Source: Elusimicrobia bacterium RIFCSPLOWO2_12_FULL_59_9 (GTDB taxonomy: Bacteria > Elusimicrobiota > Elusimicrobia > O2-12-FULL-59-9). Taken from it: DNA of 50,369 nucleotides. Positions 41,992 through 50,369 of this stretch are shown piece after piece. Location of the stretch: contig MGUX01000066.1 of assembly GCA_001800185.1 (NCBI GenBank), forward strand, positions 1 to 50,369, given 5' to 3'. The position numbers and the translations under genes were made by a program. The notes below the pieces were generated by a model. That model had not been told where the DNA came from. It worked only from the letters and a program-made list of their open reading frames with translations, and did no database searches. Numbering within the stretch: the first letter of the stretch is position 1; every line of letters begins with the position of its first letter.

Positions 41992-42252
41992 ATGACGACA
42001 AGACGCCCGGTCAATTGGACTTCCGCCAAAATCCCGCAGGGGCAGGTTTATGTCCTGCCGGAGCGCTGCAAGGGCTGCCGTTTCTGCATCGAGTTTTGCC
42101 CCAAGAAGGTCCTGGCGGAGTCCGGGAGCATCAACGCCAAAGGCTACCACTACCCGGTCGTCGCGCCCGGCAAGGAAGCGGACTGCGTCCACTGCCGGTT
42201 CTGCGACCTGGTTTGTCCGGAATTTGCCATCTTTACCGAGGAGAGGAAATGA
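41992..42252 (+). CDS. korD: 2-Oxoacid:ferredoxin oxidoreductase delta subunit (2[4Fe-4S])
   Basis: 86 residues with CKGCRFCIEFCP and CVHCRFCDLVCP, a two-cluster ferredoxin of the KorD/PorD type. Its TGA overlaps the ATG of the alpha subunit. It hands electrons from the thiamine centre to ferredoxin or to the Hdr module downstream. Confidence 0.93.
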   Translation: MTTRRPVNWTSAKIPQGQVYVLPERCKGCRFCIEFCPKKVLAESGSINAKGYHYPVVAPGKEADCVHCRFCDLVCPEFAIFTEERK

Positions 42253-43400
42253 GCTCCGGCAAGCGGGTGAGCGGCGGCGAGCACTTCATGGTGGGCGATC
42301 ACGCCTGCGCCGAGGGGGCGCTCGCGGCGGGGCTTGAGTTTTTCGCCGGCTATCCCATCACTCCATCAACGGAGATCACCGAGCATTTGTCCCGCAGAAT
42401 GCCCGAGCTCGGCGCCAGCTTCGTCCAGATGGAAGACGAGCTCGGGAGTTTGGCCGCCGTCCTGGGAGCATCGGCGGCGGGAGCGCGCAGCATGACGGCC
42501 ACCTCGGGTCCCGGCTTCAGCCTGATGATGGAAAATATCGGCTTGGCCGCCATGATGGAAATTCCCTGCGTCATCGTGGACGTGATGCGGGGCTCGCCTT
42601 CGACCGGGCTTCCCACCGCGGTCGGCCAGGGGGACGTCATGCAGGCGCGCTGGGGCTCGCACGGCGATTACAGCATCGTTGCCTATTGTCCCAACTCCGC
42701 GCAAGAGTGCTTCGACCTGATGATCAAGGCCTTCAACACCGCGGATCAATACCGCATTCCCACGCTCGTCTTGATGGATGAGATCATCGGCCATATGACC
42801 GAGCGCGTCGTGATTCCGGAGGCGGTCAAAATCGCTTTTTCCGGCCGCAAGAGGCCGGTTAGGCCGGCTTCGGAGGCGGCTTTTCTCCCCTTTAAGGCCG
42901 ATGGAAACGGCGTTCCACCGATGGCCCATGCGGGCGAAGGCTACAAAGTCCATTTTACGGGCCTCACTCATGATGAAAAAGGCTACCCCGCCTTGAACGC
43001 CGAAGCCCACCGGATCTTGGTGACGCGGCTGATCGATAAGGTCCGTCTCAACGCTGCGGCGATCGTGGAATACGAGGGGCTGCATTTAGACGACGCCGAG
43101 GTCGTGGTCGTGGCGTACGGCTGCACCTCGCGTTCGGCCAGGCAAGCCGTGTTCACGGCCAGGGAAAAGGGCGTCCGGGTGGGACTGCTGAGGCCGATCA
43201 CCCTTTGGCCCTTTCCTGAGGATAAGCTCCGCCGCTTATTAAGGAAGGGGGAGGTGAAGCGATTCGTCGTGGCCGAGATCAACATGGGCCAGATTTCCAG
43301 GGAGGTGGAGCGCTTGACCCAGATTCCGGTGGCGCGCGTCAATCATCCCGGCGGAGCGATGATACTGCCCGAGGATATTTTGGAGGCCGCGCTTTCATGA
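42249..43400 (+). CDS. korA: 2-Oxoglutarate-type:ferredoxin oxidoreductase alpha subunit
   Basis: 383 residues. The domain I block FAGYPITPSTEITEHL and MEDELGSLAAVLGASAAG match KorA/PorA proteins, as does TSGPGFSLMMENIGLA. The C-terminal domain has RPITLWPFPED. It oxidatively decarboxylates a 2-oxoacid with CoA, or works in reverse for CO2 fixation. Separate alpha, beta, gamma and delta genes are of the archaeal/epsilonproteobacterial Kor style. Substrate (2-oxoglutarate or another 2-oxoacid) is inferred from family resemblance. Confidence 0.92.
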   Translation: MSSGKRVSGGEHFMVGDHACAEGALAAGLEFFAGYPITPSTEITEHLSRRMPELGASFVQMEDELGSLAAVLGASAAGARSMTATSGPGFSLMMENIGLAAMMEIPCVIVDVMRGSPSTGLPTAVGQGDVMQARWGSHGDYSIVAYCPNSAQECFDLMIKAFNTADQYRIPTLVLMDEIIGHMTERVVIPEAVKIAFSGRKRPVRPASEAAFLPFKADGNGVPPMAHAGEGYKVHFTGLTHDEKGYPALNAEAHRILVTRLIDKVRLNAAAIVEYEGLHLDDAEVVVVAYGCTSRSARQAVFTAREKGVRVGLLRPITLWPFPEDKLRRLLRKGEVKRFVVAEINMGQISREVERLTQIPVARVNHPGGAMILPEDILEAALS

Positions 43401-44302
43401 GCGTCGAGGGCGCAAAAATCGTCCCAAGTCATCATCTGGATTCGCTTTTCCGGGCCGATCGGCTGCCCCATATTCTTTGTCCGGGCTGCGGCATCGGGCC
43501 GGCCATGCATTGTTTTGCCCAGGCGATGCTGGACTCTGGAATACCCCTGGAGCGCCATGTGTGCGTTTCCGGAATCGGCTGCACCGGCCGCGTGGCGGGC
43601 TACGTCAACGTGGACTCCTACCATACGACCCACGGCCGGGCCATTCCTTTCGCGCTGGGCATTTCGGTCGTCCGGCCCGATCTTAAGGTCACGGTTTTCA
43701 GCGGCGACGGCGACCTCATCTCCATCGGCGGCAATCACTTCATCCATGCCGCCAGGCGCAACATCAATCTCAACGTCATCTGCGTCAATAATTTCAATTA
43801 CGGGATGACCGGCGGCCAAGCCGGGCCGACCACGCCTTTGGGAGCCAAAGCCGCCACCGCCCCTTACGGCAACGCCGAAAGGCCTTTCAGCCTTCCCTAT
43901 CTGGCGGCGGCGGTGGGAGCGACGTTCGTGGCGCGGTGGACGGCGCTGCACGTGCGGCAGCTTAAAGAGGCCATGGTCCGGGCCATGAAGAAAAAAGGCT
44001 TCACCTTCATCGAGGTGCTCGCTCCGTGCCCGACCGGCTTCGGACGTCCTAACAACATCGGCGACGGCCTGGAGGAGATGGAGCGCTACCGCAGCCGCTG
44101 CGTCGTCAATCACCGGGCGGCTCTGCATGAGCTGGACCTGGATTTGCGCCGCATCGACCAGCCGTTCATCCTTGGAAATTTTGTGGACATCGACCGGCCG
44201 CATTTCCGGCCGCCCGTGATCGAGCAGGGCCCCGCCGCGGAGTTTGGCCGCGACGACAGGAGCGCCGACGGCGGCGGCGCCGCCATGGAGGGGGCTCCAT
44301 GA
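43397..44302 (+). CDS. korB: 2-Oxoglutarate-type:ferredoxin oxidoreductase beta subunit
   Basis: 301 residues with the thiamine diphosphate site: CPGCGIG near the start, GDGD followed by NNFNYGMTGGQ, and GCTGRVAGYVNVD. It overlaps korA and korC by 4 bases each. It carries the catalytic thiamine cofactor and together with KorA forms the active centre. Confidence 0.93.
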   Translation: MSVEGAKIVPSHHLDSLFRADRLPHILCPGCGIGPAMHCFAQAMLDSGIPLERHVCVSGIGCTGRVAGYVNVDSYHTTHGRAIPFALGISVVRPDLKVTVFSGDGDLISIGGNHFIHAARRNINLNVICVNNFNYGMTGGQAGPTTPLGAKAATAPYGNAERPFSLPYLAAAVGATFVARWTALHVRQLKEAMVRAMKKKGFTFIEVLAPCPTGFGRPNNIGDGLEEMERYRSRCVVNHRAALHELDLDLRRIDQPFILGNFVDIDRPHFRPPVIEQGPAAEFGRDDRSADGGGAAMEGAP

Positions 44303-44838
44303 GGACGGAGATTCAAATCGCCGGTTTCGGCGGACAGGGCATCGTGTTGACCGGACTCCTTCTGGGCAAGGCCGCGGCGCTCTACGACGGCAAACAGGCG
44401 GTTTTCACGCAGTCCTACGGCCCGGAGGCGCGGGGCGGCGCTTCCTGCGCCAACGTCGTCATCAGCGACGCGCCCATCGACTTTCCTCTGGTCACCCGTC
44501 CGGACATCCTGGTGTGCATGTTTCAGGAGGCCTACGCCAAATTCCGTCCAGGCCTAAAGAAGGGCGGCACGCTGATATTGGACTCCGGCCTTGTCCGGCC
44601 CTCTCCCATGGACGCGTCGGCGCCGTCGATCTTCGCGACGCGCCTGGCTGAGGAGCTCGGCAAAAAAATAGTGGCCAACGTGGTGATGTTCGGCTATCTG
44701 GTAGGTTTGACCCGGGCGGTCAGCTTCGCGGCTGCGGAGAAAGCCATCGCTTCGACGGTCAAGGCCAAGACCGTGACCCTCAATTTGAAGGCTTTTGCCT
44801 TGGGATTGGATCAGGTCCGGAGCAAGGCGGCAAGATGA
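44299..44838 (+). CDS. korC: 2-Oxoglutarate-type:ferredoxin oxidoreductase gamma subunit
   Basis: 179 residues with GFGGQGIVLTGLLLGKAA and QSYGPEARGGASCANVVIS, the hallmark blocks of the CoA-binding gamma domain. It overlaps korB and the HdrA-like gene by 4 bases each, which ties Kor and Hdr into one operon. Confidence 0.94.
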   Translation: MRTEIQIAGFGGQGIVLTGLLLGKAAALYDGKQAVFTQSYGPEARGGASCANVVISDAPIDFPLVTRPDILVCMFQEAYAKFRPGLKKGGTLILDSGLVRPSPMDASAPSIFATRLAEELGKKIVANVVMFGYLVGLTRAVSFAAAEKAIASTVKAKTVTLNLKAFALGLDQVRSKAAR

Positions 44839-47800
44839 GCGACTCGATTCTGGTCATCGGCGGCGGCATTGCGGGCATTCAGGCCTCTCTGGATCTGGCC
44901 GAGGCCGGGGCTCACGTGATCCTGATCGAAAAATCGCCCTCCATCGGCGGCAAGATGGCCGTGCTGGATAAAAACTTTCCCACCTTGGACTGCTCGATAT
45001 GCATCGAGGCTCCGAAGATGAGCGAGGTCGCCCAGAATAAAAACATCGAAATTCTCAGCCCGGCGGAGGTCGTCGGCTTGGAGGGCGGGCCGGGGCGATT
45101 TACCGCCAAGATTGTCAAGCGAAACCGCTTGGTCACCGACGAATGCACGCGCTGCGACCTGTGCTCGCAGGCCTGCCCCCAGGTTTTGCCCAATGAGTTC
45201 GACTCCGGCATGGCTTTTCGCAAGGCCATCTACACGCCCATCACACAGGCCGTGCCCGGCGCCTATTTGGTGGACTTGGACAATTGTCTCAACGATCCCC
45301 CCAATTATCTGCCGTGCCAGCGCTGCGTGGAGGCTTGCGGGCCGCGCTGCATCGATTTCGGCATGCCGCGCCAGGAGACCCTCGTGCGGGAGGCGGCTTC
45401 GGTCATCGTGGCCACGGGCTACGACCTCATGCCAGCGGAGCGCATCAAGGAATACGGCTACGGGACCCACCCCGACATTCTCACCTCCATGGAGCTCGAA
45501 AGGCTCTTGACCTCGGCCGGTCCCACGGGCGGCGAGGTCATACGGCCCTCGGACGGGCGGCATCCGCGCAACGCGCTTCTGGTTTTGTGCGTCGGCTCCA
45601 GGGACCGGCGCTTCTTCAGGCACTGCTCGCGCTTCTGCTGCATGTACTCCGCCAAGCACGCTTTCCAACTCATGGACCACGGGGTCAAGGACGTCACCGT
45701 TCTTTATATGGACCGCCGCGCCTACGGCAAAGGCTTCGACGATTTTTGGGCGCGCACGGCCCAAGAGGGGGCCAAATTCATTCGCGGCCGGCTGGCGGAG
45801 CTCTCGCCCAACGGGGAGGGCGGCCTCAGGGCCGTCTATGAGAGCACGGCGGAGGGTCGCCTCGTGAAGCAGGATTTTGATCTCGCCGTTCTGGCCACCG
45901 CGGTGCAGCCTTCGGCCGGCCTTAATGACCTTGCCAAGGCCCTGGGCGTGGAGACGGACCCCGACGGTTTTTTTAAATCGGAGGAAACCCAGGGGGGTTT
46001 GATCGCCAGCACGCGGCCCGGCGTGTATATCGCCGGCTGCGCCTCCGGCGCCAAGGACATCCCGGACTCGGTGGCCGAGGGCGGCGCGGCGGCGGTGCTG
46101 GCCTTGGGCCATTTGGATTCCCGGCATTGGGCCGAGGAGGAGAAGGCCGCGCCCATGAAGGGCGTCGAAACGCCGCGCGTGGGGGTTTTCATCTGCCACT
46201 GCGGCTCCAACATCGCGGGAGTGGTGGACGTCAAGCGCGTGGCGGAATTCTCCAAGAAAATTCCGGGCGTGGTCTACGCCCAGACGCAGATGTTTTCCTG
46301 CGCCGGAAACACCCAGAAGGACATCGAAAAGGCCATCCGGGACAACAAGATCACGCGCGTCGTTTTGGCGGCCTGCTCTCCCAAGACCCACGAGGTCACC
46401 TTCCGCGGCGTGTGCCGCAGGTCGGGCTTAAACCCCTATTTGCTGGAAATGGCCAACGTGCGCAATCAGGATTCCTGGGTGCATAAGGAGGACAAAGAGG
46501 CCGCTACCTTGAAGGCGATGGATTTGACCGCCATGGCCGTGGAAAAAGCCAAGCGCTTGAGCCCGCTGGAACCGACGCAGCAGCCGGTCTCGCAGCAGGC
46601 CCTGGTGATCGGCGGCGGAGTGGCGGGCATGACCGCCGCGGCCGCCCTGGCCCGCCAAGGCTACGTTACACATTTAGTTGAGCGCGGCCCTCGCCTGGGC
46701 GGCATCGTGGCCGATCTAACGACTTTGGCGCCTTCCGGCGTCAACGCCACGGAATTGATCGCGGCCTTGATCAAACAGCTCGACCAGACGGGCGTGCGCG
46801 TCCACACGCAGACCGCGGTGGAGCAGATCGGCGGCTACGTGGGCAGCTTCCATGCCCGGCTTTCCACGGGGGAGGAGTTGCGCGTCGGGGCCGTGGTGAT
46901 GGCCACCGGCGCGGCGCCTTACCAACCGACGGAGTTCGGCTGCGGGACTGACGCAAGAGTTTGGACCAACTTAGATTTGGAGCGGCGCCTGGCGGGCGGC
47001 GAGCTTGAGGGGGATAAGTTCACCTTCGTGGGCTGCGTCGGCTCGCGCAAGGGAAACGCCGGCTGCTCGCGCTACTGCTGCGCCTCCATGATCAGCCAGG
47101 CGCTGCACTTGAGGCGGCTGGGCAAGAAAGTGCGGGTGCTCTACAAGGACATCCGCAGCTTCAGCCGCAATGCCGAGGAGATTTACGAACAGGCATGCAG
47201 GGAGGGCGTCCAGTTTTTCCGCTACAATCCAGAAAAAGCGCCCGAAGAAGCCGTCCGTTTCGAGAATGGAAACGCGGTATTGTGGGACGAGTTGTCAGGC
47301 CGCGAGGTCCACATTCCCACCGACCGCCTGATTCTGGCGGCGGCTCTGACGCCGCAAAACGACGGCGTTGCCTCGCAGCTCAAGCTGGCGCAAAGCCAGG
47401 ACGGATTCTTGTTGGAGCGCCACCCCAAGCTGGGTCCGGCCGAAACGGCCTCGCAGGGCATCTACTTGGCCGGCTCGGCGCAGGCGCCCAAAGACGTGCG
47501 CGAGGCCGTGGCTCAGGCTCTGGCGGCCGCCTCCAAGGCTTCCGGTCTTCTGGCCAAGGACCACATAGAGAAGGAGCCGCTGACGGCCAAGCTTGACGGC
47601 GAAAAGTGCACGGCCTGCATGGCCTGCGTGCGCGTGTGCCCCTTCGGGGCGATCGAGCAGATGGGGAAAGTCAAGACGGGCTCGATCAATATCCTCGCCG
47701 CGCTGTGCATGGGCTGCGGCACCTGCGCCGCCCAGTGCAATTTCGGCGCCATCGACATGCCCTATTTCACCCAGGACCAGGTTCTTTCGCAGATCGACGC

Positions 47801-48401
47801 CGCCTTGAGCGACAAACCCGAGGAAAAAGCCTTGGTGTTCGCCTGCAACTGGTGCTCTTACGCGGGGGCCGATCAAGCCGGCATCGAAAAGGTCCAGTAT
47901 CCGGCCTCTTCGCGGGTCATCCGCACGATGTGCTCGGCCCGCATCGAGAAGTCCTTCATCGAGCGCGCTTTTGGAAAAGGCGCCGGAGCGGTTCTCATCA
48001 CCGGCTGCCGGCTGACGCTGCAAGGCTCCGACTGCCACTACAATTACGCCAACACCAATACGCTCAAGCGCTACCGGGCTTGGAAGGCGATGTTCGCCCG
48101 CAAGGGGGTCGCGGAGGACAGATTCCAGCTCCAGTGGATTTCGGCGGCGGAGGGAAAGGAGTTCGCGGCCAAGATGAAAGAGATGCATGCGGTGGTGAAA
48201 AACTACGCGGCGGCACTCTCCGCAGCCCCTTCGCGGAGCTCAGGGACGATGGAAACCCCAGAGGGGCGTGACGATCTGCGAGGTCCCGGATGCGCCGGCC
48301 CTTTCGCGGAGCTCAAGGACGATGGAAGCACCGGTGGTGCGAGACGTGGCGCGGCGGGACTCGGGGGCAAGGCGGCCCCGGCGCCCGCGGAGAAGATATG
48401 A
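44835..48401 (+). CDS. hdrA: Giant HdrA-like flavoprotein with duplicated HdrA core and C-terminal MvhD domain
   Basis: 1188 residues. First HdrA-like unit: FAD motif GGGIAGIQASLDLAEAG, the CSICIEAPKM block and a cluster domain (CTRCDLCSQACP, CQRCVEACG). Second unit: FAD motif GGGVAGMTAAAALARQG with an SRYCC block. Then a two-cluster ferredoxin domain (CTACMACVRVCP, CMGCGTCAAQC) and a MvhD/FlpD-like domain (FACNWCSYAGADQAG, TGCRLTLQGSDCHYN). The last 60 residues are Ala/Gly-rich and not homologous. HdrA flavoproteins bifurcate or confurcate electrons. With Kor, HdrD-like and Etf genes in one operon it may link 2-oxoacid oxidation to an ETF or thiol couple. No hydrogenase is present. Confidence 0.9.
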   Translation: MSDSILVIGGGIAGIQASLDLAEAGAHVILIEKSPSIGGKMAVLDKNFPTLDCSICIEAPKMSEVAQNKNIEILSPAEVVGLEGGPGRFTAKIVKRNRLVTDECTRCDLCSQACPQVLPNEFDSGMAFRKAIYTPITQAVPGAYLVDLDNCLNDPPNYLPCQRCVEACGPRCIDFGMPRQETLVREAASVIVATGYDLMPAERIKEYGYGTHPDILTSMELERLLTSAGPTGGEVIRPSDGRHPRNALLVLCVGSRDRRFFRHCSRFCCMYSAKHAFQLMDHGVKDVTVLYMDRRAYGKGFDDFWARTAQEGAKFIRGRLAELSPNGEGGLRAVYESTAEGRLVKQDFDLAVLATAVQPSAGLNDLAKALGVETDPDGFFKSEETQGGLIASTRPGVYIAGCASGAKDIPDSVAEGGAAAVLALGHLDSRHWAEEEKAAPMKGVETPRVGVFICHCGSNIAGVVDVKRVAEFSKKIPGVVYAQTQMFSCAGNTQKDIEKAIRDNKITRVVLAACSPKTHEVTFRGVCRRSGLNPYLLEMANVRNQDSWVHKEDKEAATLKAMDLTAMAVEKAKRLSPLEPTQQPVSQQALVIGGGVAGMTAAAALARQGYVTHLVERGPRLGGIVADLTTLAPSGVNATELIAALIKQLDQTGVRVHTQTAVEQIGGYVGSFHARLSTGEELRVGAVVMATGAAPYQPTEFGCGTDARVWTNLDLERRLAGGELEGDKFTFVGCVGSRKGNAGCSRYCCASMISQALHLRRLGKKVRVLYKDIRSFSRNAEEIYEQACREGVQFFRYNPEKAPEEAVRFENGNAVLWDELSGREVHIPTDRLILAAALTPQNDGVASQLKLAQSQDGFLLERHPKLGPAETASQGIYLAGSAQAPKDVREAVAQALAAASKASGLLAKDHIEKEPLTAKLDGEKCTACMACVRVCPFGAIEQMGKVKTGSINILAALCMGCGTCAAQCNFGAIDMPYFTQDQVLSQIDAALSDKPEEKALVFACNWCSYAGADQAGIEKVQYPASSRVIRTMCSARIEKSFIERAFGKGAGAVLITGCRLTLQGSDCHYNYANTNTLKRYRAWKAMFARKGVAEDRFQLQWISAAEGKEFAAKMKEMHAVVKNYAAALSAAPSRSSGTMETPEGRDDLRGPGCAGPFAELKDDGSTGGARRGAAGLGGKAAPAPAEKI
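48230..48327 (+). repeat. 25-base direct repeat in the tail of the HdrA-like gene
   Basis: The 25 bases at 48230-48254 recur with one difference at 48303-48327. The offset is 73 bases, not a multiple of three, so the copies are read in different frames. This matches the low-complexity, non-homologous C-terminal tail and suggests later sequence insertion. Confidence 0.65.
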
Positions 48402-49603
48402 GCGGGCCTGCGCCTGGAAACGGGGCGGTGTCGCTCGATGACGCCCGCTGGCAGGAGGTTCTGGAGGCGACCAACGGGGACGCTTGGCCGTGCTATCAGT
48501 GCGGAACCTGCACCGCCGTTTGTCCGTGGGGCCGGGTGCGGGAAGAGCCTCTCAACGTCCGGCGAATCATCCGCGCCGCCCAACTCGGCGTGGAGGAAGA
48601 CGGCCGGATGCTGTGGTTGTGCACCTCCTGCGGCGCTTGCGAGCCGCGCTGCCCGCGCGGGGTGCCCATCGTCCGCGTTCTCCGGGCGCTGCGCTCCCTG
48701 GCGTGGAAAAAAAGGCAGGTTCCAAAGGGACTTCCCTCCGTGTTGTGGGGAATTTATCAGGACGGAAACCCCTACCGCCTGCCGCCTTCCGCGCGCTCCG
48801 ACTGGGCCAAATCGCTGGAGGTGCGGCGCTTCCAGGCCGGCGATGAAATGCTGCTCTACCTCGGCTGCACGGCCTCCTACGACCGTCGCATGCAGAAAAT
48901 CGCCCGGGCGCTGGTCCGGTTGCTGCGCGAGGCGGGCGTGAGCTTCGGCACTCTGGGAGATGAGGAGCCCTGCTGCGGCGAGGCCGCCATGGCCCTGGGG
49001 CACGCGGCCTACGCCGCCGAGATCGCCGCGGCCAACGCGAGGCTTTTCGCCGCAAAGAAGGTCCGCACTTTGGTCGCGATTTCGCCGCATTGCTACGACA
49101 TGTTTCTCAACCATACGCCCCGGCTTGAGGCGGGTTTTAAGACGCTGCACTACACGCAGGTATTGGCTGATCTTCTCAAAGCGGGCCGCCTCAGCTTCAA
49201 GGGCAGCGTGCCCAAGCGAGTCGCCTTTCATGATCCCTGCTATTTGGGCCGCAGGAACGGAGAATATGAGGCGCCGCGCGAGGTGTTGAGGCATATCCCC
49301 GGCGTGGAATTGGCGGAGCTGGCCGAGTCCAGGGAAGGCGCTCTGTGCTGCGGGGCCGGCGGCGGCAGGATGTTTTTGGAGACGCCCGCGGCGGAAAGAT
49401 TTTCGCGGCTGAGGGTTCGTCAGGCCGGCGAGGCGGGCGCCCAGATTCTTGCCGCGGCCTGCCCGTTTTGCATTTCCTGCCTGGAAGACAGCGCCAACCA
49501 ACTTGAGGCCGGGCCGGCGGTGATGGATGTGGCCGAGTTGGCGCTTGAGGCGCTGGGCGCGCCCGCTCCGGCGCTCGGAACCGCCGTGCAAGGAGGCCGG
49601 TAA
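48398..49603 (+). CDS. HdrC-HdrB-type (HdrD-like) iron-sulfur protein
   Basis: 401 residues from ATG 48398, which overlaps the HdrA stop by 4 bases. The N-terminal two-cluster domain (CYQCGTCTAVCP, CTSCGACEPRCP) is HdrC-like. Two CCG domains follow: EEPCCGEAAMALGH with upstream YLGCTASYD, and ALCCGAGGGRMFLE with upstream HDPCYLGR. These cysteine-rich domains bind non-cubane [4Fe-4S] clusters in HdrB. The fused form is common beside ETF in bacteria, where it may reduce a quinone, a disulfide or the ETF flavin. GTG of etfA begins 1 base after its stop. Confidence 0.88.
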   Translation: MSGPAPGNGAVSLDDARWQEVLEATNGDAWPCYQCGTCTAVCPWGRVREEPLNVRRIIRAAQLGVEEDGRMLWLCTSCGACEPRCPRGVPIVRVLRALRSLAWKKRQVPKGLPSVLWGIYQDGNPYRLPPSARSDWAKSLEVRRFQAGDEMLLYLGCTASYDRRMQKIARALVRLLREAGVSFGTLGDEEPCCGEAAMALGHAAYAAEIAAANARLFAAKKVRTLVAISPHCYDMFLNHTPRLEAGFKTLHYTQVLADLLKAGRLSFKGSVPKRVAFHDPCYLGRRNGEYEAPREVLRHIPGVELAELAESREGALCCGAGGGRMFLETPAAERFSRLRVRQAGEAGAQILAAACPFCISCLEDSANQLEAGPAVMDVAELALEALGAPAPALGTAVQGGR

Positions 49604-49604
49604 G

Positions 49605-50084
49605 GTGGCTGATTCCCTTTACGGAGCGGAGCAAGCCCGGGGCGTCTGGGTTTGGCTGGAGCACGATGGAGAGTTGCTGGCGAGCGTTTCCTTGGAGCTC
49701 CTGGCCAAGGGCCGCGAGCTCGCCGATAAAGCCGGCGAGCCGCTGACGGGATTTATTCTGGGACACGAGGCCGGAAGCTTGGCCGAGGAGGCGCTCTCCC
49801 GCGGCGTCGATGAGATCGTTTTGGGAGAAAACCCGCTTTTAAAGAATTATACCACCGACCTTTATTGCGCCGCCGCGGCCGAGGCGGTTTTGAAGCACAA
49901 GCCCAACCTCCTGCTGCTCGGCGCCACGCCCGATGGACGCGATTTGGCGGGCCGCTTGGCTGTCAGGCTCAGGACCGGCCTTACCGCCGATTGCACCAAT
50001 ATGGAGATGAAGCCGGAGGACCCGTCGCTGCTCTTGAGCGAGGTGACGGGTTTTGGCGGCGGCATCGCGGCCATCATCGCCTGC
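49605..50084 (+). pseudogene. etfA: Electron transfer flavoprotein alpha subunit, 5' part
   Basis: GTG start preceded by AGGAGG eight bases upstream. About 160 residues match the N-terminal domain of EtfA: VWVWLEHDGELL, LLLLGATPDGRDLAGRLA, RTGLTADCTNM and GFGGGIAAIIAC. At about 50085, where PxxRPQMATVRPG would be expected, homology stops. The continuing frame (SRSGRPCAPFLSS and so on) is the reverse complement of later EtfA sequence. No etfB precedes it. Either an assembly join or a real inversion breaks the gene. Confidence 0.85.
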
Positions 50085-50369
50085 CTAAGCCGGTCTGGCC
50101 GACCATGTGCTCCTTTCCTATCCAGCCTTCATCCACCGCCACCCTTGAAGCGCCGATCTCCGCGCCAATCAGCCCGGCCAACTCCATCAGCAGGCCGAAC
50201 TCGCCCCGTATCCCCCGCCCTCCGATGACCATAAATTTTGCTTTGGTGATGTCCACCTCCGCGCCGATGCTGCGCTCGACAATCTCGGCGCGCCTGGGGA
50301 CGCCCTCCAAACCCGGCGAAAACCGCCGCAGCGCGGCGCCGGGTTTTTTGGCGGGCGCGGCCGCCAAGA
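50085..50369 (-). pseudogene. etfA: Electron transfer flavoprotein alpha subunit, inverted internal or 3' part
   Basis: On the minus strand the sequence is the FAD-binding domain of EtfA: AEIVERSIGAEVD, KFMVIGGRGIRGEFG, ASRVAVDEGWIGKEHMVGQTG. Homology ends near 50088 where GQTG should be followed by K-T/V-V. The frame is open to the window edge. It has the right residues to be the continuation of 49605-50084, minus a short piece, but lies in the opposite orientation. Confidence 0.8.

Noticed and set aside
44811..46391. Long minus-strand open frame (526 codons) opposite the HdrA-like gene
   Set aside because: It mirrors a well-supported coding gene in GC-rich DNA, has no recognisable protein features and its composition is typical of antisense shadow frames. 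The similar frame at 48203-49591 is rejected for the same reason.
1..50369. rRNA, tRNA, insertion sequences, integrase or phage genes
   Set aside because: I looked for conserved tRNA arms, rRNA blocks and transposase motifs and saw none that I could support.

Overview
The window comes from a diderm bacterium of fairly high GC (about 60% by eye) with an anaerobic, cytochrome-rich respiratory chain. Signs of this lifestyle are a radical-SAM haem synthase of the siroheme pathway, system II cytochrome c maturation, more than 60 CXXCH-type haem motifs, FeoB, 2-oxoacid:ferredoxin oxidoreductase and a heterodisulfide-reductase-like module. There is no rRNA or tRNA, so I do not assign a phylum. Groundwater or sediment lineages such as Elusimicrobiota, Desulfobacterota or Acidobacteriota would all fit.

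Layout. (1) 163-1650, an APC-type amino-acid permease. (2) 5739-1647, minus strand: resB-ccsA-hemA-ahbD, for cytochrome c maturation and haem synthesis. (3) 14071-5916, minus strand, module A: a Cyc2-like fused cytochrome-porin, two monohaem cytochromes, an SPFH/slipin protein, a pentahaem cytochrome, a molybdopterin-oxidoreductase-like subunit, a four-cluster ferredoxin and an NrfD membrane subunit. (4) 17127-14219: histidine kinase and NtrC-type sigma-54 activator. (5) 27249-17284, minus strand: module B (SPFH, pentahaem, Mo-like, FeS, NrfD, monohaem lipoprotein) followed by module C (pentahaem, tetrahaem, FeS, NrfD). (6) 29736-27332: Rieske, cytochrome b6 and a subunit-IV/tri-cytochrome-c fusion. 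(7) 33633-30107: a CbcL-like 11-haem cytochrome b fusion and a NapC-type multihaem cytochrome interrupted by an in-frame TGA. (8) 33749-38537, plus strand: a monohaem lipoprotein, an MtrA/PioA-type decahaem, an MtrB/PioB-type porin and a three-domain cytochrome c. (9) 38692-41985: FeoB, a DtxR-FeoA regulator and a hemerythrin-like protein. (10) 41992-50369: KorDABC, a large HdrA-MvhD fusion, an HdrC/HdrB-type protein and EtfA, whose 3' part appears inverted at the window end.

How it fits together. The window reads as an extracellular electron transfer island. Electrons from 2-oxoacids would enter through Kor/Hdr/Etf and the quinone pool. Six different inner-membrane quinone-interacting units (ACIII/Qrc-like A and B, DsrOP-like C, a bc complex, CbcL-like, NapC-like) would exchange them with periplasmic cytochromes. 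Two outer-membrane routes, MtrAB/PioAB and the Cyc2-like porin, would connect to outside metal or mineral. Direction (metal reduction or Fe(II) oxidation) cannot be decided from sequence.

Regulation. Eight strong and one weaker -24/-12 sigma-54 promoter matches, with a core close to TTGGCAATTTTGTTGCA, precede almost every transcription unit of the island. One of them precedes the island's own kinase/sigma-54 activator pair. This points to one dedicated sigma-54 regulon. The most novel-looking biology is (a) this regulon, (b) SPFH/slipin proteins built twice into ACIII/Qrc-like operons, and (c) the Cyc2-like porin at the head of module A.
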